Shown here one piece after another: positions 18,899 through 29,080 of a stretch of 61,150 bases of DNA. Source of the DNA: an uncultured Ruminococcus sp. (GTDB lineage: Bacteria > Bacillota > Clostridia > UBA1212). Within the stretch, counting starts at the first letter, position 1; the number at the start of each line of letters is the position of its first letter. The notes under the pieces are model-generated. The model did not search any database and was not told where the DNA came from. It saw nothing but the letters and a program-made list of their open reading frames with translations. The translations under genes and the position numbers were made by a program. The stretch lies in the NCBI GenBank assembly GCA_902792515.1, contig CADAZX010000001.1, positions 136,441-197,590 of the forward strand, in the 5' to 3' direction.

Positions 18899-20425
18899 TT
18901 ACTCCCATTCAACTGTGGCGGGCGGTTTGGAAGTTATGTCGTAAACCACGCGGTTCACGGTTTTCACCTCGTTCGTGATGCGGCCCGACGCCTTCGCCAG
19001 CACGTCGTAAGGAATCCTCGCCCAGTCCGCCGTCATGAAATCGTCTGTCGTGACGGCTCTCAGCGCCACCGTGTAGCCGTACGTTCTGGCGTCCCCCATC
19101 ACTCCCACGCTTTTCGTGTCGGTGAGCACCGCGAAATACTGGCTGGCGCCAACGCCCGCCGCCTCCAGTTCCTCCCTGAAGATCGCATCCGCCTCGCGAA
19201 GAGTGTCCGCCTTTTCCTTCGTGACGTCGCCGATGATCCTCACCGCGAGGCCCGGCCCCGGGAAGGGCTGGCGCATCACAAGTTCGCGCGGAATTCCCAG
19301 TTTCAGGCCCACCGCGCGCACCTCGTCCTTGAACAGTTCGCGCAGCGGCTCCACGATTCCGTCGAAATCCATAACGGACGGCAAACCTCCCACATTGTGA
19401 TGGCTCTTTATAGTCGACGCGTCGCCCTTCCCGCTCTCCACCACGTCCGGGTAGATCGTTCCCTGGACCAGGTAGTCGAATCGGCCGAGTACCTTGCCCT
19501 GCTCTTCGAAAACGCGAATGAACTCTTCGCCGATGATCTTCCTCTTTTCCTCGGGCTCCTTCACGCCCGCCAGCTTCTTCAGGAACCGCTCCTCCGCGTT
19601 TACCCTGATGAGCCTCATGTCGAACAGCCCGCGGAAAACCCGCTCCACGCTGTCGCCCTCGTTTTTGCGCAGAAGTCCGTGGTCCACGAAAACGCACGTC
19701 AGCCGGTCGCCAACGGCCCTGTGCATCAAAACCGCCGCCACCGACGAGTCTACGCCGCCCGAGAGCGCGCAGAGAATCCGCTTCCCCGCCAGCTCCTTTT
19801 TGTACTTTTCCACCGTCTTTTCGATGAAATCGTCCATCCGCCAGTCGCCGGTGCAACCGCACACGCCGAAAAGGAAATTCCTGAGTACCGCCTTCCCGTA
19901 CTCCGTGTGGGTGACCTCCGGGTGGAACTGCACGCCGTAAATTCCACGCGCTTCGTCGGCCATCGCGGCGCAGGGGCAGGCCTCCGTGAACGCGGTGACC
20001 GCGAACCCTTCAGGAAGCTCCGCCACGTAGTCCGTGTGGCTCATCCAGCAGACGCTTTTTTCGGGAATTCCCTCAAAAAGTCTGCATTTTTGTGCGAAAA
20101 CCGTGGTCTTCCCGTACTCGCTGGCGTTCCCCGCGGGTTTTATCGAGCCGCCTTCGAGAAACGCGATCAGCTGGTGGCCGTAGCATATTCCCAGAACAGG
20201 AATGTCCAGTTCCAGCACTTCCCTGCCGCAACGCGGGGCACTTTCGCCGTAAACGCTGTTGGGACCGCCCGTGAAGATGATTCCCTTGTAGCCCGCGGCC
20301 TTTATCTCCGCCGGCGTGATCCTGTCGTAGGAAAGAACCTCCGCGAACACCCCGTTTTCACGCACCCTGCGCGCGATCAGCAGGTCGTACTGCCCACCAA
20401 AATCGAGAACAAGCACTTTCTCCAT
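18899..20425 (-). CDS. guaA: GMP synthase (glutamine hydrolysing)
   Basis: 508 aa. N-terminal GATase1 domain ([11 protein letters not shown] with the nucleophile Cys; [15 protein letters not shown]), then an ATP-pyrophosphatase domain with the PP-loop [12 protein letters not shown], and the C-terminal dimerisation domain ending in [14 protein letters not shown]. It converts XMP to GMP using glutamine and ATP. Only two bases separate its start from the purB stop, and its AGGT ribosome site lies in the last purB codons, so translation is probably coupled. Confidence 0.97.
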   Translation of the reverse strand: MEKVLVLDFGGQYDLLIARRVRENGVFAEVLSYDRITPAEIKAAGYKGIIFTGGPNSVYGESAPRCGREVLELDIPVLGICYGHQLIAFLEGGSIKPAGNASEYGKTTVFAQKCRLFEGIPEKSVCWMSHTDYVAELPEGFAVTAFTEACPCAAMADEARGIYGVQFHPEVTHTEYGKAVLRNFLFGVCGCTGDWRMDDFIEKTVEKYKKELAGKRILCALSGGVDSSVAAVLMHRAVGDRLTCVFVDHGLLRKNEGDSVERVFRGLFDMRLIRVNAEERFLKKLAGVKEPEEKRKIIGEEFIRVFEEQGKVLGRFDYLVQGTIYPDVVESGKGDASTIKSHHNVGGLPSVMDFDGIVEPLRELFKDEVRAVGLKLGIPRELVMRQPFPGPGLAVRIIGDVTKEKADTLREADAIFREELEAAGVGASQYFAVLTDTKSVGVMGDARTYGYTVALRAVTTDDFMTADWARIPYDVLAKASGRITNEVKTVNRVVYDITSKPPATVEWE

Positions 20426-20427
20426 AA

Positions 20428-21870
20428 TCAGACCTGCATCCCCTTTTCCGCTTCTTTTCCGAAATCACTTTCAAATTCTCCGTACCGCGCAATGGCCGGA
20501 GCCAGTTTTTCCACGTACTTTTCGACTTGTTCGGCGCACCTTCCCGTGAACAGTTCCGGCCTCAAAAGAGCCTTCATCTCCTCCTCTGTCATACCGAATT
20601 CGGGATTTGCCGCGAGCTCGCGGATGAGATCCGGCTCCCGCCCCTCTTTCAATTCGGCGGTTGCCTCCATTGACGCGCGGCGGATGATTTCGTGAACCTT
20701 TTGCCTGTCGCCGCCGCGCTTTACCGCCTCCATCAGAAGGTTCTCGGTGGCGATGAACGGCATATGCTCCGTCACCGCCTTCGCGATAATCTTTTCGTTG
20801 ACCTTCAGCCCTCCGGTCACGCTCATCACGAGCCTTAGCACCGCGTCCGCGCACAAAAACGCCTCGGGCAAGGAAATTCTTCTGTTCGCAGAATCGTCAA
20901 GAGTCCGCTCGAGCCACTGTGCCGAAGCCGTCGCCTGCGCGTTCATCGCGTCTGAAACAATGTATCTCGCCAGCGAGCAGATGCGTTCGCACCTCACCGG
21001 GTTCCGCTTGTACGCCATTGCCGACGACCCGATCTGGCTGTCCTCAAAAGGCTCCTCGATCTGTCTGTCGTGCTGGAGAAGCCTTATGTCGTTTGCGAAT
21101 TTGTAAGCGCTCTGGGCGATTCCCGAGAGCGTGTTCATTATTAAAGAGTCCGTCTTTCTCGGGTACGTCTGGCCGCACACGTCGAAAACACCGTCGAAGC
21201 CGAACTCGCCGCAGATCATCGCGTTCATTGTGTCAACCTTCGCGCCGTCGCCGCCGAAAAGCTCCATAAAGCTCGCCTCTGTACCGGTGGTGCCGCGGCA
21301 TCCGAGCATTTTGAGACGCCCCATCGTAAACTCAAGTTCCTCAAGGTCCGTCACGAAGTCCTGCAGCCAGAGCGTTGCGCGCTTGCCGACGGTGACCGGC
21401 TGAGCCGGCTGGTAGTGGGTGTAACCCGGCGTCGGCATATCCTTGTATCTAAGCGAAAAGTCCGCGAGCATTTTTATGACTCCGGTAAGTTCGTACCGGA
21501 TGTACTTCATGGCGTCGCGGTAGATTATTATGTCCGCGTTGTCGGTGACGTAGCAGCTGGTGGCCCCGAGGTGAATGATTCCCGCGGCGCCCGGCGCTGC
21601 TTTCCCGAAGGCGTAAATGTGCGCCATCACGTCGTGGCGGACCTCTTTTTCGCGCTTTTCCGCCTCTTCGTAGTCGATATCGGAAACGTGCTCCTCAAGC
21701 TCCATGACCTGTTCCTCGGTGACCGGAAGTCCGAGCGCATGTTCCGCCCGCGCCAGCGCGACCCACAGTCTGCGCCACGTCGTGTAACGCGTGTCAGCGG
21801 AGAATAGTCTCAGCATGTACTTCGATGCGTACCTCGACGCCAAAGGTGATTCATAAACGTCTTTGCCCAT
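20428..21870 (-). CDS. purB: Adenylosuccinate lyase
   Basis: 480 aa of the fumarase/aspartase superfamily. Recognisable blocks: [46 protein letters not shown] and the signature [15 protein letters not shown] with its mobile-loop Ser. It splits SAICAR and adenylosuccinate, releasing fumarate. Its GAGGT ribosome site lies across the purA stop, 4 bases before the start, so it is probably translated with purA. The length and motif order resemble the animal/Clostridia-type enzyme rather than the shorter Bacillus form. Confidence 0.96.
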   Translation of the reverse strand: MGKDVYESPLASRYASKYMLRLFSADTRYTTWRRLWVALARAEHALGLPVTEEQVMELEEHVSDIDYEEAEKREKEVRHDVMAHIYAFGKAAPGAAGIIHLGATSCYVTDNADIIIYRDAMKYIRYELTGVIKMLADFSLRYKDMPTPGYTHYQPAQPVTVGKRATLWLQDFVTDLEELEFTMGRLKMLGCRGTTGTEASFMELFGGDGAKVDTMNAMICGEFGFDGVFDVCGQTYPRKTDSLIMNTLSGIAQSAYKFANDIRLLQHDRQIEEPFEDSQIGSSAMAYKRNPVRCERICSLARYIVSDAMNAQATASAQWLERTLDDSANRRISLPEAFLCADAVLRLVMSVTGGLKVNEKIIAKAVTEHMPFIATENLLMEAVKRGGDRQKVHEIIRRASMEATAELKEGREPDLIRELAANPEFGMTEEEMKALLRPELFTGRCAEQVEKYVEKLAPAIARYGEFESDFGKEAEKGMQV

Positions 21871-21874
21871 AAAA

Positions 21875-23149
21875 CTACCTCACAATTATGCTGTCCCGTT
21901 CCGGTCCGACCGAAACGTAGCCTATGCGGCAGCCGATTCCCGACTCCGCGAACAGAACGTAATCCCGCGCCTCCTCCGGAAGGTCCTCAAAGCGCCGTAC
22001 GTTCGAGATATCCTTTTTCCAGCCCGGCAGGTACTCGAACACCGGTTTTGCGCCGGGAAGCGCCGCCGGGAACGGAAACTCGTCCGTTTTCTCTCCGCCA
22101 AGCAGATAGTGCGTGCACACCGGTATCGTGTCCATATATGAAAGCACGTCAAGCTTCGTAAGCGCGATGCACGTCGCCGCCTGCACCTTGACGCCGTAGC
22201 GTGTCGCGACAAGGTCGAGCGGTCCGACCCTTCTAGGCCTTCCCGTTTTGGCTCCGTACTCTCCGCCCGCTTCTCGAAGCATTTCCGCCTCTTCCCCGAA
22301 CCATTCGCACGTGAACGGGCCCTCGCCAACGCACGTGGAGTACGCCTTTACGACGCCGATTATTTCGTCTATCCGCGCCGACGGGCAGCCCGAGCCTACC
22401 GGCGCAAACGCCGCGGTGGTGTTCGAAGACGTCGTGAACGGGTAAATTCCGAAATCCAGATCCCTCAACGAACCGAGCTGAGCCTCGAACAGAATGTTTT
22501 TTCCGGCCGCCTGGGCCTCTCTCAGCAGCTTTCCCGTGTCCGTTATATAGGGCCTGATTTTAAACGCGTAATTCTCGAGCCACTCCTCGAGCTGCTCCGC
22601 CGTAAACGGTTCGGCGCCGTACACTCCGGTAAGCGTCAGGTTTTTCCACTCCATAAGCTCCGACAGATTTTCGCGGAGTTCGTCCGGGTAGAAAAGCTCA
22701 CCGGCGAGGACCGTCTTTTTCTGGTACTTGTCCGAGTAGAATGGCGCGATGCCCTGCTTCGTGGAGCCGTATTTTCTGTCCTCGAGTCTGGCCTCCTCGA
22801 GGGCGTCCTGTTCCCTGTGCCAGGGAAGGAGGAGCGACGCTCTGTCGCTTATTTTCAAGTTGTTCGAATCGATTTTCACGCCTTTCGCGGACACCGACTC
22901 TATTTCGGAAATGAGATTTTCCGGGTCAAGGGCGACGCCGTTGCCGATGACGTTTACCACGTTTTCGTGAAAGATCCCCGACGGCAGGAGATGGAGCGCG
23001 AACTTGCCGTGCCCGTTCACAACGGTGTGGCCGGCGTTCCCGCCGCCCTGGTATCTGACGACGACGTCGTACTGTCCGGTCAGAAGGTCGACCATGCGGC
23101 CCTTTCCCTCGTCGCCCCAGTTGATTCCCACTATCGCGCAGTTGCCCAT
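21875..23149 (-). CDS. purA: Adenylosuccinate synthetase
   Basis: 424 aa. The P-loop-like NWGDEGKGRMVD holds the catalytic Asp, and GGGNAGHTV holds the catalytic His. It uses GTP and aspartate to convert IMP to adenylosuccinate, the step before PurB. The first residues (MGNCAIVGINWGDEGKG) have Ile-Asn where most orthologues read Thr-Gln-Trp or Ala-Gln-Trp, a small departure in a very conserved loop. It lies 89 bases after asnB; that gap holds a 20-bp tandem repeat. The start follows AGGAGAACGTT. Confidence 0.96.
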   Translation of the reverse strand: MGNCAIVGINWGDEGKGRMVDLLTGQYDVVVRYQGGGNAGHTVVNGHGKFALHLLPSGIFHENVVNVIGNGVALDPENLISEIESVSAKGVKIDSNNLKISDRASLLLPWHREQDALEEARLEDRKYGSTKQGIAPFYSDKYQKKTVLAGELFYPDELRENLSELMEWKNLTLTGVYGAEPFTAEQLEEWLENYAFKIRPYITDTGKLLREAQAAGKNILFEAQLGSLRDLDFGIYPFTTSSNTTAAFAPVGSGCPSARIDEIIGVVKAYSTCVGEGPFTCEWFGEEAEMLREAGGEYGAKTGRPRRVGPLDLVATRYGVKVQAATCIALTKLDVLSYMDTIPVCTHYLLGGEKTDEFPFPAALPGAKPVFEYLPGWKKDISNVRRFEDLPEEARDYVLFAESGIGCRIGYVSVGPERDSIIVR

Positions 23150-23200
23150 AACGTTCTCCTCTCTCTTCCGGTTTTAACCGTTTTTCCGCCTTTTTCCGCA

Positions 23201-23240
23201 ATAATCCGCTGTTTTCCGCTATAATCCGCTGTTTTCCGCT
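23201..23240. repeat. 20-bp tandem duplication upstream of purA
   Basis: ATAATCCGCTGTTTTCCGCT occurs exactly twice (23201-23220, 23221-23240), within a longer stretch of TTTTTCCGC-like units from about 23170. The right end reaches into the asnB stop codon (23239-23241). Confidence 0.95.
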
Positions 23241-24822
23241 ATTGCCCGCTCGCGCCGTAGTTCGAAAGCACCCTCGCGGACGGGTCGTTCACGTCGCATC
23301 CCTTCCAGGCTCTGTTCGGCATCCAGAAGCCGGCTATCATCTCCGCCTGCGACGGATAGTATTTTTCGAAAATCTCGCGGTACAGAAGCGACTCTTTCGT
23401 GAACGGCGCCGCGTGCGTGTATTTCCGCCGCCTCCGCTCAAAATCACCGTCCGTATAAACGCTCTCCGCGTACTTTTTCAGATAGTCCACCATCGAGTGG
23501 CCGACCGCGTCCGAAAACGCCGCCTTTTCGCGCCAGAGAATTTCGTCCGGCAGATACCCGAGTCCCTCGAACGCGTGGCGGAGGAGGTACTTCCCCTTGC
23601 CGTACTTGTTGATCTTCATCTCCGGGTCGAGACTCATAACGTATTCCACAAAATCGAGATCCCCGAATGGCACCCGCGCCTCGAGCGAATTCACCGATAT
23701 GCAGCGGTCTGCCCTCAGCACGTCGTACATGTGGATCTCCCTGATCCGCTTCTCGGCCTCTTCCTGAAACGCGGCGGCGTCAGGCGCGAAATCCGTGTAT
23801 TTATAGCCGAAAAGTTCATCCGAGATTTCGCCCGTGAGCAGCACTCTTATGTCCGTTTTTTTATGAATCGCCTTGCAGACAAGGTACATTCCTATGCTCG
23901 CCCGGACGGTCGTGATATCGTACGTACCGAGGGCTTCTATCACGGTTTCAAGCGAATCTATTACATCCTCCGGCGTCATATACACCTCTGTGTGCTCCGC
24001 TCCGATGAAGTCCGCGACCTGCCTCGCGTATTTCAGGTCGATCGCGTCCCCGCTCATACCTATCGCAAAAGTCCTGACCGGCAGCATGCTCTTTCTTGCC
24101 GCGATGGCGCACACGAGCGACGAGTCAAGCCCTCCCGAGAGAAGGAACCCGACCTTCGCGTCTGCCACGAGCCGCTTTTCGACGCCTTTGATCAGCTTTT
24201 CGCGGATGTTCCGGCAGGCCTTCTCCATGTCGTCCCTGCAGACGTTTTTGACGGAGGCGACGTCGCGGTAGCGCACAAATTTCCCGTTTTTCCAGTAGTG
24301 CCCCGGCGGAAAAGGCATGATCCGCTCCGCCAGCCCCACCAGATTTTTGGGCTCGCTCGCGAACATTATCACGCCGTTTCTGTCGAAGCCGTAGTAGAGC
24401 GGGCGGATTCCGACCGGATCTCTTGCCGCGACGAACTCACCCGTTCTTCCGTCGTAAATCACGCACGCGAACTCCGCGTCGAGCATTTCGAACATGCCGG
24501 TCCCGTGCTCGAAATACATCGGAAGCAGTATCTCGCAGTCGCTGCCGCTCCTGAACGAATACCCTTTCCGCGTCAGTTTCCGGCGCTCTTCCTCAAAGCC
24601 GTACAGCTCCCCGTTGCAAACGGCAAAGCAGCCGCCAAGCTCAAACGGCTGCATGCCCGCGTCGTGAAGGCCCATTATCGAAAGCCTGTGAAAGCCGAGC
24701 ACTCCCTTATCCGTTTCGACGACTCTCGTGTCGTCCGGGCCGCGCGATTTTGTTCTCGCGAAGCCCTTCTCAAACGCGGCCGCGTCCGCGACACGGCCGC
24801 AGTAACCGAAAATCGAACACAA
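23239..24822 (-). CDS. asnB: Asparagine synthase (glutamine hydrolysing)
   Basis: 527 aa. The N-terminal class II glutaminase domain begins MCSIFGYCG, so Cys2 is the nucleophile after Met removal. The C-terminal synthetase domain has the PP-loop SGGLDSSLVCAIAARK and SLEARVPFGDLDFVEYVMSLDPEMK in two blocks. It makes asparagine from aspartate, glutamine and ATP. The start codon is TTG at 24822 behind AGGAGAG; no other start would leave Cys2 exposed. It follows the amt-PII stop by 24 bases. Confidence 0.96.
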   Translation of the reverse strand: MCSIFGYCGRVADAAAFEKGFARTKSRGPDDTRVVETDKGVLGFHRLSIMGLHDAGMQPFELGGCFAVCNGELYGFEEERRKLTRKGYSFRSGSDCEILLPMYFEHGTGMFEMLDAEFACVIYDGRTGEFVAARDPVGIRPLYYGFDRNGVIMFASEPKNLVGLAERIMPFPPGHYWKNGKFVRYRDVASVKNVCRDDMEKACRNIREKLIKGVEKRLVADAKVGFLLSGGLDSSLVCAIAARKSMLPVRTFAIGMSGDAIDLKYARQVADFIGAEHTEVYMTPEDVIDSLETVIEALGTYDITTVRASIGMYLVCKAIHKKTDIRVLLTGEISDELFGYKYTDFAPDAAAFQEEAEKRIREIHMYDVLRADRCISVNSLEARVPFGDLDFVEYVMSLDPEMKINKYGKGKYLLRHAFEGLGYLPDEILWREKAAFSDAVGHSMVDYLKKYAESVYTDGDFERRRRKYTHAAPFTKESLLYREIFEKYYPSQAEMIAGFWMPNRAWKGCDVNDPSARVLSNYGASGQ

Positions 24823-24833
24823 AGCAATCTCTC

Positions 24834-24859
24834 CTATTCCACGTCCCTATTCCACGTCC
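24834..24859. repeat. 13-bp tandem duplication over the amt-PII stop codon
   Basis: CTATTCCACGTCC at 24834-24846 and again at 24847-24859. The inner copy encodes the last residues and stop of the Amt-PII protein; the outer copy is untranslated and directly precedes the asnB ribosome site. Confidence 0.95.
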
Positions 24860-26601
24860 TGAAGCGCGTCGTAGCCTTCCTCGCCCGTGCGCACCTTTAC
24901 AACGTTTTCAACGTCGTAGACAAATATCTTTCCGTCGCCGATATGCCCCGTGTAGAGCACCTTTTTCGCGGTCTCGATAACGCTCCGGACCGGAACCTTG
25001 CTCACGACAATATCGACCTGAATCTTCGGGAGGAGATTTGCCTCGACCTGAACGCCGCGGTAGTATTCGGGCTGTCCCTTCTGCGCTCCGCAGCCGAGAA
25101 CGTGCGAAACCGTCATACCCGTTATTCCTATATCCATCATCGCGTTCTTCAACGCCTCAAATCTGGGCTCCTTGCAGATGATTTCGACCTTCGTGAATTT
25201 CGGGGAACCGTCGTCGATCGCCGGCACCTTTTTAACAGGTACCGCCTCGCTCACGGGGGCGTCTCCGCTCACCGCAACCGCACCCGGATATCCGTAGTCG
25301 ATGCTCTCCACCGCGGGAACGAAATCCGCGTAAGCGCTCGGAAGTCCGTGTTCCGTTTTGTCAAGCCCTCTTACCTCTTCGTCCGCAGAGACTCTGAGTC
25401 CGACTGTCTTTTTCAAAATGAGGAACGTGAGCGTCATCATCGCCGCTGTCCATGCGAGCACCGCCGCGATTCCCAGCGCCTGAACGCCGAGAAGTCTAAA
25501 GCTTCCCGTGTAGAAAAGTCCGTTCAGCCCGGCAGGCGCTTTGGGATCCGCGAGCAGACCCACCGCGAGCGTTCCCCAGACGCCGTTCGCGAGATGCACT
25601 CCGACGGCGCCGACAGGGTCGTCAACGTGGAGCTTGATATCGAGCAGTTCGACCACGGCTACTACAAGAATTCCGGAAACCGCGCCGATCACAGCCGCAC
25701 CGGCGGCGTTTACCGCGTCGCATCCGGCGGTCACTCCCACGAGCCCCGCAAGAGACGCGTTGATGCACATCGACACGTCAGGTTTGCCGTTTTTGATCCA
25801 CGTAAATACCATCGTAACGCACGTAGCCACTGCCGGAGCGACCGTAGTAGTCACGAATATCGACGCGAGCGACTCCTGATCCCACGCCGCTGCTCCGTTG
25901 AACCCGTACCATCCGAACCACAGTATGAAGCATCCCAAAGCTCCGAGCGTGATCGAGTGACCCTGGATCGCGTTCACTTTCTTCACTTTTCCCGCGTTGT
26001 CCTTAATATACTTTCCGAGCCTCGGTCCGACCATTATCGCCCCGATAAGAGCTGTGATTCCGCCGACCGAGTGTATCGCCGCGGAACCCGCGAAGTCGTG
26101 AAATCCGAGCTTCACGAGCCAGCCGCCGCTGTTCCAGATCCATCCCGCTTCTATCGGGTAGACAAAGAGCGAGATTACTCCCGAGTATATGCAGTACGAC
26201 AGGAACTTGGTCCGCTCCGCCATCGCTCCTGACACGATCGTCGCCGCCGTCGCGCAGAAAACGAGGTTGAAAACGAACGACGGAGCGTTGCCGTCTTTCA
26301 AAAAACCGCCGAAATCCGTTAATATCTTCAGATTGGGAACTCCGATAAACCCGAAAACGTAGTCCTCCGCCATCATCAGGCTGAAGCCCAGAAGGACAAA
26401 CACAACCGTTCCGATGCAGAAATCCATCAGGTTTTTCATTATTATGTTTCCCGCGTTTTTGGCGCGGGTAAAGCCGGTCTCAACCATCGCGAATCCGGCC
26501 TGCATAAAGAAGACGAGTGCGGCTCCGATAAGGAACCATACGCCGAACACTTCCTTTGCGGCGCTTTCTTCAACTAATTTGACTATTTCGTCCGTCAGCA
26601 T
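24847..26601 (-). CDS. amt: Ammonium transporter fused to a C-terminal PII signalling domain
   Basis: 584 aa. Residues 1-405 are an Amt/Rh channel with eleven hydrophobic segments; the pore twin histidines are H177 (FAGSAAIHSVGG) and H336 (VGAVGVHLANG). A cytoplasmic linker (406-468) leads to a complete PII (GlnB/GlnK) domain at 470-584, with its T-loop GQPEYYRG (Tyr514 at the usual modification position) and C-terminal TGHIGDGKIFV. PII proteins sense 2-oxoglutarate, ATP and ADP and plug Amt pores; here gate and channel are one chain. The start is ATG 26601 with GAGGTG 6 bases upstream, rather than an in-frame GTG three codons earlier. It lies 33 bases after glnN, in the same operon. Confidence 0.93.
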   Translation of the reverse strand: MLTDEIVKLVEESAAKEVFGVWFLIGAALVFFMQAGFAMVETGFTRAKNAGNIIMKNLMDFCIGTVVFVLLGFSLMMAEDYVFGFIGVPNLKILTDFGGFLKDGNAPSFVFNLVFCATAATIVSGAMAERTKFLSYCIYSGVISLFVYPIEAGWIWNSGGWLVKLGFHDFAGSAAIHSVGGITALIGAIMVGPRLGKYIKDNAGKVKKVNAIQGHSITLGALGCFILWFGWYGFNGAAAWDQESLASIFVTTTVAPAVATCVTMVFTWIKNGKPDVSMCINASLAGLVGVTAGCDAVNAAGAAVIGAVSGILVVAVVELLDIKLHVDDPVGAVGVHLANGVWGTLAVGLLADPKAPAGLNGLFYTGSFRLLGVQALGIAAVLAWTAAMMTLTFLILKKTVGLRVSADEEVRGLDKTEHGLPSAYADFVPAVESIDYGYPGAVAVSGDAPVSEAVPVKKVPAIDDGSPKFTKVEIICKEPRFEALKNAMMDIGITGMTVSHVLGCGAQKGQPEYYRGVQVEANLLPKIQVDIVVSKVPVRSVIETAKKVLYTGHIGDGKIFVYDVENVVKVRTGEEGYDALQDVE

Positions 26602-26634
26602 GACTTCCACCTCACTTCCGTCATATTCCGGCGT

Positions 26635-28731
26635 CTATCTCACGCTGAACAGGATGTCCTCATACGTCGGGAACGGCCAGTATGACTTCGCGGTCACGGT
26701 CTCCGCCTCGTCGCACGCGACTCTCAGCTCGCACATCTTGGGAAGCACCTCGTCGCGGATCATGTACGACTCCTCGATGATATTGCCCGCGTCGCCGAGC
26801 GCTATCTCGGCCCTCTGCAGTTCGTCCACCTTTTCCGCTATCCTGTCTGTCAGTCCGGAGAGCTTCCTAATGAGTCCGCACTCATACGCGCAGGGCAGCG
26901 AAGGGTCGAACGCCCTCTTCGCGTTCACGTTTTTCGCCATGTCGGCCGCGAATTTTTCCACCGCGGGGGCAATCATCCTCTTCGCCATATCGGCCATCGT
27001 GTTTGCCTCGATCGTAACCGTCTTGCAGTAGTTTTCAAGCATGATCTCGCAGCGCGACTTGAGCTCTTCGACAGTGAAAACCTTGTGGCCGGTCAGCATG
27101 TCAACATTCTTCTTGTCGAGAAGGTGCGGCATACAGTCGGCGGTCGTGCGGTAGTTGAGAAGTCCGCGAACCTCCGTGGCCTCTTTGATCCAGGCGTCGT
27201 CATAGCCGTTGCCGTTGAAAATGATCCGCCTGTGGTCCTTGATGGTCTTCCTGATCATCGCGTGAAGGTCGTTTTCGAAGTCCTGCGACCCCTCCAGCCT
27301 GTCCGCATAGACCTTAAGGCTCTCCGCAACCGCCGAGTTCAGCATTATGTTGGCGCAGGCGATACTGTTGGACGAGCCCAGCATACGGAACTCGAACTTG
27401 TTTCCGGTGAACGCGAAAGGCGAGGTGCGGTTCCGGTCCGTTGTGTCGCGGTTGAATTTCGGCAGCACGTCCACGCCGAGCTTCATCTGAGTCTTTTCGA
27501 CGCCTTTATACGGAGCGTCGTTCTCGATCGCCTCGAGAACCGCGTTCAGCTCGTCGCCAAGGAACATTGAAATGACCGCAGGCGGAGCCTCGTTCGCTCC
27601 CAAACGGTGGTCGTTTCCGGCCGTGGCAACGGAAATTCTGAGCAGATCCTGGTAGTCGTCAACCGCCTTGATGACGGCGCACAGGAAGAGCAGGAACTGG
27701 GCGTTTTCGTAAGGAGTGTCGCCCGGCGAGAGCAGGTTCTGACCCTCGTCCGTCGAGATCGACCAGTTGTTGTGTTTGCCTGAGCCGTTCACGCCCGCGA
27801 AAGGCTTTTCGTGAAGCAGGCAGACGAGGCCGTGCTTCGAGGCGACCTTCTGCATGATCTCCATCGTGAGCTGGTTGTGGTCGGTGGCGACGTTCGTGGT
27901 CGTGTAGATCGGCGCGAGCTCGTGCTGCGCGGGCGCAACCTCGTTGTGCTCCGTTTTGGCCATTATTCCAAGCTTCCAGAGCTCGTCGTTCAGTTCCTCC
28001 ATATATGCCGCGACCCTGGGCTTGATCGCCCCGAAGTAGTGGTCGTCCATCTCCTGGCCCTTGGGCGGCTTCGAACCGAAAAGCGTCCTGCCGCAGAAGC
28101 GGAGGTCGGGCCGCGCGTCGTACATTTCTTTTGTGATGAGGAAGTACTCCTGCTCCGGGCCGACAGACGAGACGACACGCCTGACCGTAGTGTTTCCGAA
28201 AAGTCTGAGAACGCGAAGCGCCTGTCTGTTAAGCGCCTCCATTGAGCGCAGCAGCGGCGTCTTTTTATCGAGCGCGTGACCGCCGTATGAACAGAAGGCC
28301 GTGGGAATGCAGAGTGTCTTACCTTTGATAAACGCGTACGACGTGGGATCCCACGCGGTGTAGCCCCTCGCCTCGAACGTCGCGCGAAGGCCTCCCGACG
28401 GGAACGAAGACGCGTCGGGTTCGCCCTTGATTAGCTCTTTGCCCGAGAAATCCATGATCACACCGCCGTCCGGCGAAGGCGCTATAAAACCGTCGTGTTT
28501 CTCCGCCGTGATGCCTGTGAGCGGCTGGAACCAGTGCGTGAAGTGGGTCGCGCCTTTCGAGACAGCCCATTCCTTCATCGCCTGAGCGACCGCGTTCGCG
28601 ACTCCCGGGTCAAGCGCCGTGCCCTCGTCGATCGTGTGCTTTAGCGAGGCGTAGACCTTCGCCGAGAGCGTCGCCTTCATGACTCTGTCGTCAAATACCA
28701 TACTTCCGAAGTAATCCGATACAGTTTTCAT
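26635..28731 (-). CDS. glnN: Glutamine synthetase type III
   Basis: 698 aa, the length typical of GSIII and far longer than GSI. Family blocks visible: [25 protein letters not shown] (metal-binding Glu), [32 protein letters not shown] (ammonia/ATP-site His region) and [14 protein letters not shown]. It makes glutamine from glutamate, ammonia and ATP. I start at ATG 28731 (MKTVSDYFG) behind an AGGAGA site. The open frame extends about 320 bases further upstream only because the leader lacks stops; that part is the promoter and attenuator. First gene of the eight-gene nitrogen operon. Confidence 0.95.
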   Translation of the reverse strand: MKTVSDYFGSMVFDDRVMKATLSAKVYASLKHTIDEGTALDPGVANAVAQAMKEWAVSKGATHFTHWFQPLTGITAEKHDGFIAPSPDGGVIMDFSGKELIKGEPDASSFPSGGLRATFEARGYTAWDPTSYAFIKGKTLCIPTAFCSYGGHALDKKTPLLRSMEALNRQALRVLRLFGNTTVRRVVSSVGPEQEYFLITKEMYDARPDLRFCGRTLFGSKPPKGQEMDDHYFGAIKPRVAAYMEELNDELWKLGIMAKTEHNEVAPAQHELAPIYTTTNVATDHNQLTMEIMQKVASKHGLVCLLHEKPFAGVNGSGKHNNWSISTDEGQNLLSPGDTPYENAQFLLFLCAVIKAVDDYQDLLRISVATAGNDHRLGANEAPPAVISMFLGDELNAVLEAIENDAPYKGVEKTQMKLGVDVLPKFNRDTTDRNRTSPFAFTGNKFEFRMLGSSNSIACANIMLNSAVAESLKVYADRLEGSQDFENDLHAMIRKTIKDHRRIIFNGNGYDDAWIKEATEVRGLLNYRTTADCMPHLLDKKNVDMLTGHKVFTVEELKSRCEIMLENYCKTVTIEANTMADMAKRMIAPAVEKFAADMAKNVNAKRAFDPSLPCAYECGLIRKLSGLTDRIAEKVDELQRAEIALGDAGNIIEESYMIRDEVLPKMCELRVACDEAETVTAKSYWPFPTYEDILFSVR

Positions 28732-28822
28732 AATGATTCTCCTCTCCCCCTGCCGGGAACTCCTGCGGAACCCTTCAGGGAATGGCGGTCGGCCGGACAA
28801 ATCCCGGTTTCCGGCGTCTTTG

Positions 28823-28879
28823 AAACAAAGAAAAAGCGCCTCCGAACCGCTAAGTTCGAAGACGCCGTTGCCTTCAACG
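28823..28879 (-). promoter_or_regulatory. glnN leader: small hairpin followed by intrinsic terminator (attenuator)
   Basis: Directly at the predicted transcript start, a hairpin with 4-5 bp (28879-28866) presents GAAGGC. It abuts a 12-bp terminator stem (28865-28854 with 28847-28836, two G-U pairs), whose six-base loop reads TTAGCG, and a U-rich tail TTTTTCTTTGTTT. Transcription would stop about 90 bases before the glnN start unless antitermination occurs. The layout (hairpin, terminator, short loops with G at position 4) is like ANTAR-target leaders, but this first loop lacks the expected A at position 1. Confidence 0.65.
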
Positions 28880-28884
28880 TGGCA

Positions 28885-28913
28885 ATTATAGACCTGTGCC
28901 AGCCGTCTGTCAA
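28885..28913 (-). promoter_or_regulatory. Perfect-consensus promoter of the glnN operon
   Basis: On the minus strand TTGACA (28913-28908), 17 bases, TATAAT (28890-28885). Such strength before a terminator fits control by antitermination rather than by promoter strength. Confidence 0.92.
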
Positions 28914-28952
28914 GCACTTTTTTTTCACTTCCGCCAAAAAAAGTATTCGCGG

Positions 28953-29019
28953 TTTTTCGGACGGTTTTCCCGCGTTTTTCCGGTGTTTTTCCGCGTTTTC
29001 CGGCATTTTCCTGTATTTT
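28953..29019. repeat. Seven helically phased T-tracts between the divergent nitrogen promoters
   Basis: Runs of four or five T centred near 28955, 28966, 28977, 28988, 28998, 29008 and 29018, separated by CCG-like steps. Spacing averages about 10.5 bases, one helical turn. In-phase A/T-tracts bend DNA. The array ends 26 bases from the glt -35 and starts 40 bases from the glnN -35. Confidence 0.75.
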
Positions 29020-29045
29020 CCGGCGGTCCGTACATTTTTTTCGTG

Positions 29046-29074
29046 TTGACAATGAAAAATACGCGATATATAAT
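29046..29074 (+). promoter_or_regulatory. Perfect-consensus promoter of the glutamate synthase operon
   Basis: TTGACA (29046-29051), 17 bases, TATAAT (29069-29074). It is the divergent partner of the glnN promoter. Confidence 0.92.
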
Positions 29075-29080
29075 CACACA

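Noticed and set aside
23242..26232. A 996-codon plus-strand open frame opposite asnB and amt-PII
   Set aside because: Composition is dominated by Arg, His and Val without domains. The minus strand holds two unmistakable enzymes in the same stretch.
28823..28879. A glutamine riboswitch in front of glnN
   Set aside because: The leader is too short, and I see no glnA-motif core; hairpin plus terminator fits a protein-bound switch better.
28732..29052. Upstream extension of the glnN frame by about 107 codons
   Set aside because: The stretch contains the promoter and attenuator, has no ribosome site and is not part of the GSIII family. The start at 28731 gives normal length and an AGGAGA site.
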